The notes: generated from the letters alone by a model not told the origin. A stretch of 11,064 nucleotides of DNA from Candidatus Dojkabacteria bacterium (GCA_012800885.1 JAAZIL010000052.1:1-11064), one strand, 5' to 3'; shown: positions 1-7,305, counted from the stretch's first letter. Translations and numbers: made by a program.

Positions 1-2
1 GT

Positions 3-2672
3 AGTATAACTGCAGGGAATAAGTATAAAGCCAAAATGTCTCTTGTTACCTCATTAGAATTAAACAGAGCTCTCTCAAATAGGATAAACAATGCTGTTAC
101 AAGTAAAACAAAGCCGTACTCTCCACTGGAATTACAGAGATATGGAGAGAACCATGTTGCTGAATTTGTTGATAAAAGTAAAGCTAACCTGAGAATTATC
201 CGATTAGGTACTATTTTCGGCAAAGGAGTTAATCAGATATCTGATGAGAAGATAGATAAATTGTTTATAGATGCTACTCAGAAGCATCAGATAGAGATAG
301 ATGGAGAGGGTTTAGAGTTACATAATATTATCCATGAAAGTGATGCTGTATACGGTATTCTGAAGCTAACTTTTTCAGAGGATACATCTGGAGAAGTTAT
401 CTCATTATGTAACAAGAATGACTATACTACACTCTCATTAGCTTACAAATTATTAGAGTTAGACGTAGAAGCTAAAGCTATTAAATTTGTAGAGAGAGAA
501 GATGCAGATACCATCTTACAGGATCTCTACATACCTGCTCCTAATGCAACTAGATTTGGATGGAAACAGAATATAACATTAGAAGATTCAACGATTGAGC
601 AGATAGAAGCATATTATGAGAAATCAGATAGGAAATGGGAGCTAGATAAAACAGTAGGTAGAGAGAAAGGAGAAGAAGAAGAGAAGTTATCTACTGTCTC
701 TCGAACAAAATTAGGATCGATTGTACACTCTTTGACAAAACCTTTTAGAAGAATTGCTAAACCTAAAGAGTTTTTCACTGAAATAGACTACTTTAAAATA
801 CTTAAGTACTTTACAATTACAGTAATCAGTACCCTCCTTCTCTACTTCTTAATAGCTCCAATTATCGGTCTAATACTCGGAGGTACACTACTGTATGGTC
901 AAGGTAAAAACCTTAATACAGCGATTACTGAATTAGACTTTGATGAGATAGGTAGAAATAGTCAGAATATCTCTCAGAATACAGGTAGAATAGAGAATAA
1001 TCTTACAAAACTCTCTTGGTTATTCAAAATAACCAATACACAGGAACACTTCTCTAATATTAATCAGATAGTACAAGGTACTAGGTACTTCTCACAGAGT
1101 GCACAAGACTTAGTTATGAGTTTAAGGCCCTTAGGAGAGTATCTAAAAGACTTTGAACCTAATCTAGCATCAACATCCTCTGAAACACATATGGTTGATG
1201 ATTACAGTGAGTATTTAAGCTCATTAGAAGATAATACATATATTCTAAAAGAAGGGATATATACTATGACACTTGCTCAGAATCTCATTAATAGTGTAGA
1301 TACTGCTAAATTCCCTAAATTTACAAGAAAGTATATCCTTGAATACAAAGATCTAATTACTAAAACAAGTAATACCGTTAAACCTCTTGAGAGATTAACT
1401 CTCTTTCTATCCGATCTGTTAGGTGTAAATGAAAGGAAAAGATATTTAATACTCTTTCAGGACAATAGTGAGATAAGGAGTACAGGTGGTTGGATATCAA
1501 ATTACGCCGTTATTGCACTAGAAGGAGGACAGATTAGAGAGTTGTTTATCGATGATATATACAATGCTCAAGCAACACTAAATTTGAAAAATTACTCATC
1601 TCGTACCCCTAATTCAATGTTAAGAGCACTACCTAACACCACCTTCTCATTCCCTCTAGTAAACTGGGATCCAAACTTAGAATCAGTATTACTCTCTGCA
1701 GAACAGTTCATCTATGATTTAGGGAAAGGAACTAACCTTGATGGGATAATTACAGTTGATACATCCTTTATACAGAAACTACTAGCTACATGGGGAGGAA
1801 TAGAGATACCTGGAGAGAATGAATTAATAACGGAGGGTAATCTCTATCAAAAGATGTATGAGATTGAGCCAGATATCGATCCAAACTCTTTAAGAAGTTC
1901 TCCCTTCTTAACAAATCTCTTTGATTCGGTTATTACAAAATTCTTCTCTTCGAAATTTAATGATTACAAACAACTTCACTCTGTATTTAGTGAAGCTCTA
2001 TTCCAAAAAAACATCTCAATGACCTTTAAAAACTCCATAGCAAGGGGATATGTTAATGAGAATGGTTGGGATTCAAATATTGATGCAAAATTCTTAACTA
2101 CCCCTACAAGTATAGATTGGAACTGGGGAGTAAACAAAGCAACTCTCTATTCTAAAAAGGCTCACTCTCTTGAGATTAATGTAAGAGATGAAAAAACAAT
2201 AGATTATTACTACAAAGTGGTAATACAGAATGACTCCTCTACAGAACAGTACCCTGAAGGTGAATACAGAAATTACATAAGGATATTTCTACCACATGAA
2301 GCAAAAGTAACTGGTATTAGAGGATTTGAAGAGAACAGACAGGAACTTTATGAAGAATCTGGCTACAGAATAATTGCAGGATGGGTAAATACTCCTATTA
2401 AAGAGTCTAAGACTTTAGAGATATCTTACAGACTAATTAAAGATGATAATCCAAGTAATTTCATATTAAGAAAGAGTGATACTCATTATGAATTAGATAT
2501 TAATATATACAAACAACCAGGTAGTAAAAAAGATACATACAACTTATCACTGTTTTATCCAGATAACTGGACTGTTGAACAAACAGATGGCCTTAGTATT
2601 ATTGAGAATAGTGCTTCAAAAAGATTTGAACTCTCCTCAAATGAACATTACTACATATCATGGCAGAGATAG
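3..2672 (+). CDS. Epimerase-like (extended SDR) domain fused to membrane-anchored DUF4012 protein, 5' end cut by window
   Basis: The frame is open to the left edge (codons from base 3), so the gene almost certainly starts outside the window. The ATG at base 36 is probably internal because it falls in the middle of an SDR fold. Numbering from that ATG: residues 1-200 resemble the C-terminal half of NAD-dependent epimerase/dehydratases, with an RLGTIFGKG segment at 56-64 that matches the family's RxxNVYGPG strand. The Rossmann nucleotide-binding half would lie upstream. A charged linker (200-250) precedes one membrane span (about 257-286). Then come a helical region and DUF4012 (about 465-620), recognised by LFQDNSEIRSTGGW, VNWDPN and DGIITVDTSF. 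A beta-rich tail runs to 878. The SDR part is probably cytoplasmic and DUF4012 external. The expected YxxxK lysine is not visible: Y28 is followed by E32, and there is no Lys in 27-46. DUF4012 is common in Patescibacteria and of unknown function. Domain calls are firm; function is not known. Confidence 0.85.
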   Translation, partial: SITAGNKYKAKMSLVTSLELNRALSNRINNAVTSKTKPYSPLELQRYGENHVAEFVDKSKANLRIIRLGTIFGKGVNQISDEKIDKLFIDATQKHQIEIDGEGLELHNIIHESDAVYGILKLTFSEDTSGEVISLCNKNDYTTLSLAYKLLELDVEAKAIKFVEREDADTILQDLYIPAPNATRFGWKQNITLEDSTIEQIEAYYEKSDRKWELDKTVGREKGEEEEKLSTVSRTKLGSIVHSLTKPFRRIAKPKEFFTEIDYFKILKYFTITVISTLLLYFLIAPIIGLILGGTLLYGQGKNLNTAITELDFDEIGRNSQNISQNTGRIENNLTKLSWLFKITNTQEHFSNINQIVQGTRYFSQSAQDLVMSLRPLGEYLKDFEPNLASTSSETHMVDDYSEYLSSLEDNTYILKEGIYTMTLAQNLINSVDTAKFPKFTRKYILEYKDLITKTSNTVKPLERLTLFLSDLLGVNERKRYLILFQDNSEIRSTGGWISNYAVIALEGGQIRELFIDDIYNAQATLNLKNYSSRTPNSMLRALPNTTFSFPLVNWDPNLESVLLSAEQFIYDLGKGTNLDGIITVDTSFIQKLLATWGGIEIPGENELITEGNLYQKMYEIEPDIDPNSLRSSPFLTNLFDSVITKFFSSKFNDYKQLHSVFSEALFQKNISMTFKNSIARGYVNENGWDSNIDAKFLTTPTSIDWNWGVNKATLYSKKAHSLEINVRDEKTIDYYYKVVIQNDSSTEQYPEGEYRNYIRIFLPHEAKVTGIRGFEENRQELYEESGYRIIAGWVNTPIKESKTLEISYRLIKDDNPSNFILRKSDTHYELDINIYKQPGSKKDTYNLSLFYPDNWTVEQTDGLSIIENSASKRFELSSNEHYYISWQR

Positions 2673-2673
2673 A

Positions 2674-3018
2674 CTATACAGTAACCTTATCCTTCTCTTT
2701 TAGATAGAGATATATATCTAATATCTCTTCAGGAGAAGTCTTTTTCATAAGTGCAAATTTGGATATTTCTTCAACTTCTAAGTCTGTATTTATCGGCATT
2801 CTATTACTAATCCCCATAGGTTTGATGTATGTAGCTATATTATTTGACTTACAATTACTACAAGAAAAGTGTATAATGGTCGATAGATTTGTATCTTGAA
2901 TTATTTCTAAATCATCTCTAGAATAAGGGTTGCCACATTTATCACAAAATTTAGCGATGGTACTTATGAAGAACTCCTTTCTTTCGTTTAAGTTGTTTTC
3001 GTTAAAAGACTTTGCCAT
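2674..3018 (-). CDS. Small zinc-ribbon protein of unknown function
   Basis: This 114-residue protein carries two CxxC knuckles, C25/C28 (CDKC) and C53/C56 (CSNC), spaced as in a zinc ribbon, so it probably binds one zinc ion. Around them are a short helical N-terminus and an acidic, helix-rich C-terminus. It has no signal peptide or membrane span, so it is probably cytoplasmic and may bind nucleic acid or protein. I do not recognise the family. It is divergent from rpoD, 26 bp apart, and its TAG stop lies one base from the stop of the convergent DUF4012 gene. The ATG at 3018 is supported by a perfect extended -10 whose predicted start point falls at or next to this codon, implying a leaderless mRNA with no Shine-Dalgarno. 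The shared intergenic region makes co-regulation with rpoD possible, but nothing shows it is a sigma or anti-sigma partner. Confidence 0.8.
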   Translation of the reverse strand: MAKSFNENNLNERKEFFISTIAKFCDKCGNPYSRDDLEIIQDTNLSTIIHFSCSNCKSNNIATYIKPMGISNRMPINTDLEVEEISKFALMKKTSPEEILDIYLYLKEKDKVTV

Positions 3019-3025
3019 ATATTAA

Positions 3026-3034
3026 ATTATATCA
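3026..3034 (-). promoter_or_regulatory. Extended -10 promoter (TGATATAAT) of the zinc-ribbon gene
   Basis: Read on the minus strand, TG lies at 3034-3033, A at 3032 and TATAAT at 3031-3026. Seven bases separate the hexamer from the ATG at 3018, so transcription should begin at or beside the start codon. It sits in the 26-bp gap shared with rpoD. For rpoD on the plus strand only weak elements are seen, such as CATACT at 3033-3038 with TTGCCA at 3012-3017 at a short 15-bp spacing. I do not call a separate rpoD promoter. Confidence 0.65.
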
Positions 3035-3044
3035 TACTTAATCT

Positions 3045-4130
3045 ATGTCAAAAACATCAAAAGATAAACATATTAAAGAATTGGTCATTAAGGGTAGAGA
3101 ACAAGGCTTTTTAACCCAAGATGATATCTTAGAACTTTTTCCAACAATAGAGGATGATATTGTACTACTAGACGATATATTTTCAGAATTACAGAAGAAT
3201 GATATTGAAGTAATAGAGCCTGAGGAAGACATAGTTAGTGATTCAGAACAATTAACACTAGAGAAAAAGATAAGGATATTAAAAACAATACAATCTAGTA
3301 TTTCAACAGATGCTATTAGATCCTATCTATTTGAAATAGGGAAAATTCCTCTTCTAACAGCAGAAGAGGAAGTAATATTAGCAAAAAGGATTGAGAAAGG
3401 AGATAACGAAGCAACACAACTTTTAATCACTGCTAATCTAAGATTAGTAGTAAGTATTGCAAAGAAGTATAGTAAGAGTGGTTTAGAGCTTCTTGATCTA
3501 ATACAAGAAGGTAATATCGGCTTAATGAGAGCTGTAGAGAAATTTGACTATCACAGAGGCTTTAAGTTCTCTACATACGCTACATGGTGGATAAGACAAG
3601 CTATAACGAGAGCAATAGCCGATCAGGCAAGAACAATAAGGGTGCCTGTACATATGATTGAAACAATAAACAAGTTTAACAAAGTAAACAGTACTCTTAC
3701 CACAAAACTAGGTAGACAGCCTACTGATGAAGAGATTGCAAAAGAGATGGATATTGAGATAGAAAAAATTGGAGAAATAAGGAAGATTAAACAGAACCCA
3801 TCCTCTTTAGCCACCCCAATTGGAGGAGAAAAGGATAGTAAATTACAAGATATCCTTCCAGATGAATGGTCTCAAAGTCCAGAAGATTTTGCTACTTCTG
3901 AATATCTAAAAAATCAGTTAAAAGATATACTTGACTCTCTTCAAGATAGGGAAAGAAGAGTTCTAGCTCTTAGATTTGGTCTTACAGATGGAGTAACAAG
4001 AACACTAGAGGAAGTAGGGAGAGAATTCGGTGTCACAAGAGAGAGAATTAGACAGATAGAGGCGAAAGCACTAAAGAAACTTAAAGAGCGCTCATCAGAA
4101 AAAAGTTTAGATGACTATATTAATACTTAG
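3045..4130 (+). CDS. rpoD: Primary RNA polymerase sigma-70 factor (RpoD/SigA)
   Basis: This is a group 1 sigma factor, which directs core RNA polymerase to housekeeping promoters. In the 361 residues, a region 1.1-like acidic N-terminus (about 1-65) precedes region 1.2 (about 88-120). Regions 2.1-2.4 follow (about 122-200), with DLIQEGNIGLMRAVEKFDY and the melting/-10 helix FSTYATWWIRQAITRAIADQ. Region 3.0 is at 200-215 with VHMIE (H203, E206). The 3.2 finger is at about 255-274 (PIGGEKDSKLQDILPDE). Region 4.2 is a helix-turn-helix at about 319-346 (TLEEVGREFGVTRERIRQIE). The length is typical of a compact bacterial SigA. H203 and E206 correspond to the E. coli residues H455 and E458 that contact the extended -10 TG, matching the promoters seen here. 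The start at 3045 is the only reasonable ATG. It has no Shine-Dalgarno and little room for a leader. 22 of its 23 Arg codons are AGA/AGG. The TAG stop overlaps the stop of the convergent gene by 3 bases. Confidence 0.97.
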   Translation: MSKTSKDKHIKELVIKGREQGFLTQDDILELFPTIEDDIVLLDDIFSELQKNDIEVIEPEEDIVSDSEQLTLEKKIRILKTIQSSISTDAIRSYLFEIGKIPLLTAEEEVILAKRIEKGDNEATQLLITANLRLVVSIAKKYSKSGLELLDLIQEGNIGLMRAVEKFDYHRGFKFSTYATWWIRQAITRAIADQARTIRVPVHMIETINKFNKVNSTLTTKLGRQPTDEEIAKEMDIEIEKIGEIRKIKQNPSSLATPIGGEKDSKLQDILPDEWSQSPEDFATSEYLKNQLKDILDSLQDRERRVLALRFGLTDGVTRTLEEVGREFGVTRERIRQIEAKALKKLKERSSEKSLDDYINT

Positions 4131-4384
4131 TACTCTTCTTCAAAAATTTTTGGATTTAATGCTTCTAACTCTTCTACAGAGATAGGAAAACTCTCCTGTG
4201 CTCTCTCAGATACTTCTTGGAGAATTTCCTCATCAAACTTCGCATCTAAAGGCTTTATATACTTCTCTGCATTAGGATTAATTGATACAGATGATCTACC
4301 AGAAAAAAGTAGTATCCCTCCCCACACTATTGCCACAACTATGGTTAGTAGAATAACAACAAAATATTTCCTAAATACCTCCAT
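4127..4384 (-). CDS. Small single-span membrane protein downstream of pilO
   Basis: This 85-residue protein has one N-terminal hydrophobic segment (about 7-28) after a short MEVFRKY leader, then an acidic tail of about 55 residues rich in Glu. The basic N-terminus and acidic tail predict tail-outside topology. It starts 4 bp after the pilO stop on the same strand, so it is probably translationally coupled to pilO and works in the same envelope complex. That is inference from position: I do not recognise the family, it lacks the lipobox expected of PilP, and its length and single span do not match other known pilus parts. Its TAA stop overlaps the convergent rpoD stop. No Shine-Dalgarno precedes the ATG. 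Confidence 0.75.
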   Translation of the reverse strand: MEVFRKYFVVILLTIVVAIVWGGILLFSGRSSVSINPNAEKYIKPLDAKFDEEILQEVSERAQESFPISVEELEALNPKIFEEEY

Positions 4385-4388
4385 ACTT

Positions 4389-5006
4389 TTATTCGTAAAA
4401 CTTATGTTCTAACAAATGGTAAACTCTTAATGATATTGAATAATTTATATTACCATCCTTATCCACTTTACTACTGTAAGCCATACTCTCTATTGCAGGG
4501 AACATCGGCATCTGTTCTAAATCTTTCAGTAAATTTGTTAAATCTGCTTTGCTTCCAGCTACAGATAAACGAACAGAGAAAGGATTAAGAACAGTAGCTT
4601 CAGTTTGATAATCTCTATTTCTGTATTCCGCAAAACTTATTGATTGAAGAATAAAGTTATTTCTCTGAGTTACAGCATCAATATTCGCCAGAAGAAGTGT
4701 AAACTCTTTTGTTGTAGGAAAAATCAATTCTAAACTATCAAAAATCTCTTTATTCTGATTATACTGTGTATCTAAGCTCGTAAGAGCTTCAAGTTTTTTC
4801 CCTAAAGCGGCAGACATTTGTTCTTTCTTCTTAATCTCTCTATCAATATCTTTTACTGTTTGAACAGTTGGAACAATTGCAAAAACAATCAGTAGTGTAG
4901 CTGCAATAAATGTTAAGCCTGTAAAAACCATATCAACCTTCTTTGAGGCTCCTTTCTTTATTATCTGAGCATATTCTGTTTTTTGACTTGGTTCGGCTAT
5001 TCCCAT
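4389..5006 (-). CDS. pilO: PilO-like type IV pilus inner-membrane alignment protein
   Basis: The 205-residue protein has the PilO layout: a cytoplasmic N-terminus (1-26), one membrane span (about 27-47), a coiled-coil stalk (about 52-95), and a C-terminal alpha/beta domain. That domain contains NPFSVRLSVAGSKADLTNLL and then LEQMPMFPAIESM (about 141-175), the pattern of PilO ferredoxin-like domains (pf.v...G.y.dl..fl..le....). PilO pairs with PilN and links the pilus motor platform to the outer envelope in Gram-negative bacteria. In Patescibacteria, which lack PilP/PilQ partners, the complex is reduced. The gene starts 2 bp after the pilN-like stop. A GGAGAG about 13 bases upstream of the ATG could be a weak, distant Shine-Dalgarno. 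Family assignment rests on architecture and context and is moderately sure. Confidence 0.72.
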   Translation of the reverse strand: MGIAEPSQKTEYAQIIKKGASKKVDMVFTGLTFIAATLLIVFAIVPTVQTVKDIDREIKKKEQMSAALGKKLEALTSLDTQYNQNKEIFDSLELIFPTTKEFTLLLANIDAVTQRNNFILQSISFAEYRNRDYQTEATVLNPFSVRLSVAGSKADLTNLLKDLEQMPMFPAIESMAYSSKVDKDGNINYSISLRVYHLLEHKFYE

Positions 5007-5008
5007 AT

Positions 5009-5569
5009 TTATTTTATCTCTCCAATAACTTCAAAAGATATTGAAACTTGGAGTTCATCTCCTTTCTTTTGAATATTAAATTTAACATCTTTGTAATAAT
5101 CTTCATTACTTTTAAGCGAATCTTCATAATTTTTTAACGCTGTAAAATCCACTGTTCTAAGCGACATACTAATCTTTTTACCTTTAATAGAAATACTCTC
5201 TATATCTAGTGTATAGGGGACTCCATCTAGTATTTCGGCTATTAATTTAGAGTTTGCCTCTTGTTCCCCCTTAACAACCTTTATATCTTTCAGCAAACTC
5301 TGTAAATTCTCATATTTAATTACACTTCTCTTCCATGTATCATTCTCTAGTACTTTAACTTGATCATTAATCTTCTTTGTTAAATCATTATTCCTACCAT
5401 CTTTAAGAAGCCTAAACACAAATGCACTCAAAACAATTAAATGAGTAGCTATTAACAGTGTCTTTCCAATAGTGGTTAACCAATCAAAAGAAGCTTGAAC
5501 AACCTTCTCGGATTGTCCTACGGGTTGTAAAAAATCAATTGATTTTGGATTGTCTTTTCTTTTAAACAT
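5009..5569 (-). CDS. pilN: PilN-like type IV pilus assembly protein
   Basis: The 186-residue protein has a short cytoplasmic N-terminus (FLQPV, about 13-17), a membrane span (about 31-54), a coiled-coil stretch (about 60-110), and a compact C-terminal domain. The C-terminal LIAEILDGVPYTLDIESISIKGKKISM matches the PilN pattern of lP.gv.l.s..i.g..i.i. PilN uses its N-terminal tail to bind PilM and its membrane/coiled-coil part to pair with PilO. The adjacent downstream pilO-like gene supports the call, but no pilM gene is present in the window. The gene lies 39 bp downstream of metG on the same strand and could be read from metG or from its own promoter in that gap. Family assignment is by architecture and context; sequence similarity in PilN is always weak. 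Confidence 0.68.
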   Translation of the reverse strand: MFKRKDNPKSIDFLQPVGQSEKVVQASFDWLTTIGKTLLIATHLIVLSAFVFRLLKDGRNNDLTKKINDQVKVLENDTWKRSVIKYENLQSLLKDIKVVKGEQEANSKLIAEILDGVPYTLDIESISIKGKKISMSLRTVDFTALKNYEDSLKSNEDYYKDVKFNIQKKGDELQVSISFEVIGEIK

Positions 5570-5580
5570 AAGGCAGTTAA

Positions 5581-5602
5581 ATTATGTTGTACTTCTATTA
5601 TA
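5581..5602 (-). promoter_or_regulatory. Candidate -10 elements ahead of the pilN-pilO cluster
   Basis: The 39-bp gap between metG and the pilN-like gene contains two minus-strand -10-like hexamers. One is TATAAT at 5602-5597, giving a leader of roughly 20 bases. The other is CATAAT at 5586-5581, which ends 11 bases before the ATG and would give a leader of 4-5 bases. The second has the same spacing as the valS promoter but lacks the TG extension. Either or neither may be used. Confidence 0.35.
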
Positions 5603-5608
5603 TATAAA

Positions 5609-7054
5609 CTATATCTTTTTGAAAAGAATAATGTTTTCTCTATCATAGAGGGCTTTCTTAGCCAACTCAGAGCTAGAAGGGATAATTGGTGTGTAAAAGT
5701 GAATTACTAACTGGAGTAAATAACTCAGATTATTTAATATATTCTCTCTCTCTTTTGCAGAGACCTTGCTTCCCCAAGGTTCTCTCTCAGTTATATATTT
5801 ATTCCCCCAATCTGCAAGTCTATCAATACTCTCTCCTGCATAAGCAATCTCATAATCATTATAATATCCCTCTATCTCTCTAACATACTTAGATACAGAT
5901 TGTTTAAAATCTTCCTCAACAGTACTCTCATTATTTATCTCTACACTGTATCTGTTACTTAGATGTAAAACCCTGTGTAGGAGGTTACCAAAATTGTTCA
6001 CTAATCTAGAGTTATACATATTTACTAAATCATCCTCTTTGTAGGCTGAATCTGCATATGTAAGGATTCCAGTTAAGAGATAAAACCTTACAATCTCTGC
6101 GCTGTACTTTTTCTCTTGTTCAAATGGAGAGATAACATTTCCTTTCGTTTTAGACATCTTTGTCCCATCTGAACTAAGTACCATACCGTGCTCTAGAAGA
6201 CGTAGAGTATGCTCTAAACCTGCAGATATTAACATACCTTGCCATATTACTGCTTGAAAGCGGAGATTATCAGGACCAAACAATTGAATACCTGGCCACC
6301 ACTCCTTTAATTTCTTCTCATCAGAGCCAAAACCTACTACATTTACATAGTTGGTTAATGCATCAAACCAAACATAGAGTACTTGTTCAGGATCATTTGG
6401 TACCTCAATCCCCCAGGGTAGATTCTTTCTCTGTCTTGAGATACTAACATCTTCAATATCCTTAATAATTGCTCTTAACTCCTCTAGCTTCTGTTTCGGT
6501 TTTAACACACCAGGATTTGAATTAATCCAATCTAAGAGATGTTCCCTGTATTTAGAGAGCCTAAAAAAATAATTCTCTTCTTCTTTTAATTCAGGAACTA
6601 TACCGTGATCAGGACATTTACCATCAACTAGTTCTTTCTCTGTAATAAATCTTTCACATCCTAAACAGTAAAGTCCTGAGTATTTTTTTTTGTAGATATC
6701 TCCTTTTGCTTCACACCTCTTCCAGAATTCTTGTGCTGCTTTATGGTGATCAGTACTTGAAGTTCTGTAAAAATAATCATATTCTACAAAAAACAGTTTA
6801 CAAAAATCTCTGAATCTCTGAGAGTATTTATCAACAAAAGCTCTAATATCCATATTCTCTCTCTGAGCAGTTGTATATACCTTTAATCCATGCTCATCTG
6901 TACCTATATTAAAGAATACATTCTCCTTACCAAGCTTCTCTCTAAAATATCTTGCAATTGTATCTGCTTGAACAAACTCTAAAGCATGACCTATATGTGG
7001 TTCAGCATTAACATAGGGAAGAGTTGTAGTAATAAAGAGTTTCTTTCTATCCAT
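5609..7054 (-). CDS. metG: Methionyl-tRNA synthetase
   Basis: This is a class I aminoacyl-tRNA synthetase that charges tRNA-Met with methionine in the cytoplasm. In its 481 residues the HIGH motif is PHIGH at 19-23. The inserted knuckle carries C130, C133, C147 and H150, the CxxC...CPxH zinc site of the single-knuckle (Thermus/Bacillus-like) MetRS group. The KMSKS loop is KMSKT at 299-303, and a helical anticodon-binding domain follows (about 340-470). The protein ends there and lacks the C-terminal tRNA-binding (Arc1p-like) domain of longer MetRS. The segment GPDNLRFQAVIWQGML (260-275) departs from the usual G-K-D...RFH...WP. I regard this as lineage variation. The start at 7054 places the substrate loop TTTLPYVNAEPH normally. 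It is divergent from the small basic-protein gene and lies upstream of pilN on the same strand. Confidence 0.97.
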   Translation of the reverse strand: MDRKKLFITTTLPYVNAEPHIGHALEFVQADTIARYFREKLGKENVFFNIGTDEHGLKVYTTAQRENMDIRAFVDKYSQRFRDFCKLFFVEYDYFYRTSSTDHHKAAQEFWKRCEAKGDIYKKKYSGLYCLGCERFITEKELVDGKCPDHGIVPELKEEENYFFRLSKYREHLLDWINSNPGVLKPKQKLEELRAIIKDIEDVSISRQRKNLPWGIEVPNDPEQVLYVWFDALTNYVNVVGFGSDEKKLKEWWPGIQLFGPDNLRFQAVIWQGMLISAGLEHTLRLLEHGMVLSSDGTKMSKTKGNVISPFEQEKKYSAEIVRFYLLTGILTYADSAYKEDDLVNMYNSRLVNNFGNLLHRVLHLSNRYSVEINNESTVEEDFKQSVSKYVREIEGYYNDYEIAYAGESIDRLADWGNKYITEREPWGSKVSAKERENILNNLSYLLQLVIHFYTPIIPSSSELAKKALYDRENIILFKKI

Positions 7055-7063
7055 AATAGGTTC

Positions 7064-7069
7064 ATTATA
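7064..7069 (-). promoter_or_regulatory. -10 element of metG with near-leaderless start
   Basis: A minus-strand TATAAT occupies 7069-7064 and ends 9 bases before the metG ATG, so the predicted 5' leader is only 2-3 bases. There is no TG extension and no convincing -35, and no Shine-Dalgarno precedes the ATG. Confidence 0.5.
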
Positions 7070-7097
7070 TATCTAAATCTCTATTAAAGAAAATATG

Positions 7098-7126
7098 TTT
7101 TCAAAGGAGAGTATTTATGATTTAAT
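7098..7126 (+). promoter_or_regulatory. Promoter for the small basic-protein gene
   Basis: A TTTTCA at 7098-7103 (4 of 6 to TTGACA) is followed 17 bp later by TTTAAT at 7121-7126 (5 of 6 to TATAAT). TG lies at 7118-7119, making an extended -10. The predicted start point is near 7132-7133, right at the Shine-Dalgarno, so the leader would be about 13 bases. Confidence 0.45.
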
Positions 7127-7133
7127 AATTGTT

Positions 7134-7140
7134 AGGAGGT
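7134..7140 (+). promoter_or_regulatory. Consensus Shine-Dalgarno (AGGAGGT) fixing the start at 7146
   Basis: AGGAGG at 7134-7139 is a perfect Shine-Dalgarno core, six bases before the ATG at 7146. It is the only ideally spaced one I see in the window, where most genes appear to start with little or no leader. It rules in favour of 7146 over the in-frame ATG at 7095. Confidence 0.7.
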
Positions 7141-7145
7141 GTGTC

Positions 7146-7289
7146 ATGACCACTTTCTCTATTTCAAAAGGAAGGGGGAAACTCTCTTCCCTTCAATCTA
7201 AACAAGAAGAGAAGAGGAGGCAGAAACCTACTGGAGGGGTAGGCAGAAAGAAAGGGGGTGATCAATCTCTGAAGCGCAACGGTCGCTAG
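7146..7289 (+). CDS. Small highly basic protein (47 aa), unknown function
   Basis: An ATG six bases after a perfect AGGAGGT opens a 47-codon frame ending in TAG. The product has 8 Lys and 6 Arg against 3 acidic residues (net about +11). It is rich in Gly, Ser and Gln, has no hydrophobic segment and is probably disordered, which suggests binding to RNA, DNA or the ribosome. I do not recognise it. Arg codons are AGG, AGA and two CGC, unlike the AGA-dominated neighbours, and local G+C is well above the surroundings. It lies alone on the plus strand between divergent metG and convergent valS. The stop codon falls inside the loop of a 9-bp stem-loop. The main alternative is that this is a structured RNA with an accidental frame. 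The promoter-SD-ATG series argues for translation, but the call is moderate. Confidence 0.5.
   Translation: MTTFSISKGRGKLSSLQSKQEEKRRQKPTGGVGRKKGGDQSLKRNGR
7218..7249 (+). repeat. Direct repeat AGGCAGAAA flanking a short hairpin
   Basis: AGGCAGAAA occurs at 7218-7226 and 7241-7249, enclosing a small hairpin CCTAC (7227-7231) / GTAGG (7239-7243). It lies inside the 47-residue frame and adds to the impression that this transcript is structured. Confidence 0.5.
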
Positions 7290-7305
7290 TCTTTACTTGC
7301 GCTTC
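7271..7305 (+). other. Stem-loop 1: perfect 9-bp inverted repeat over the stop codon
   Basis: GAAGCGCAA (7271-7279) pairs perfectly with TTGCGCTTC (7297-7305), leaving a 17-base loop that contains the TAG of the small basic gene. The stem is GC-rich for this genome. No T-run follows on either strand, so it is not a classical intrinsic terminator. Confidence 0.65.

Noticed and set aside
7095..7145. An earlier ATG at 7095 for the small basic protein, adding 17 residues
   Set aside because: It lies upstream of the predicted promoter -10 and has no correctly spaced Shine-Dalgarno, while the ATG at 7146 follows a perfect AGGAGGT. The extra residues are also unlike the rest of the protein.
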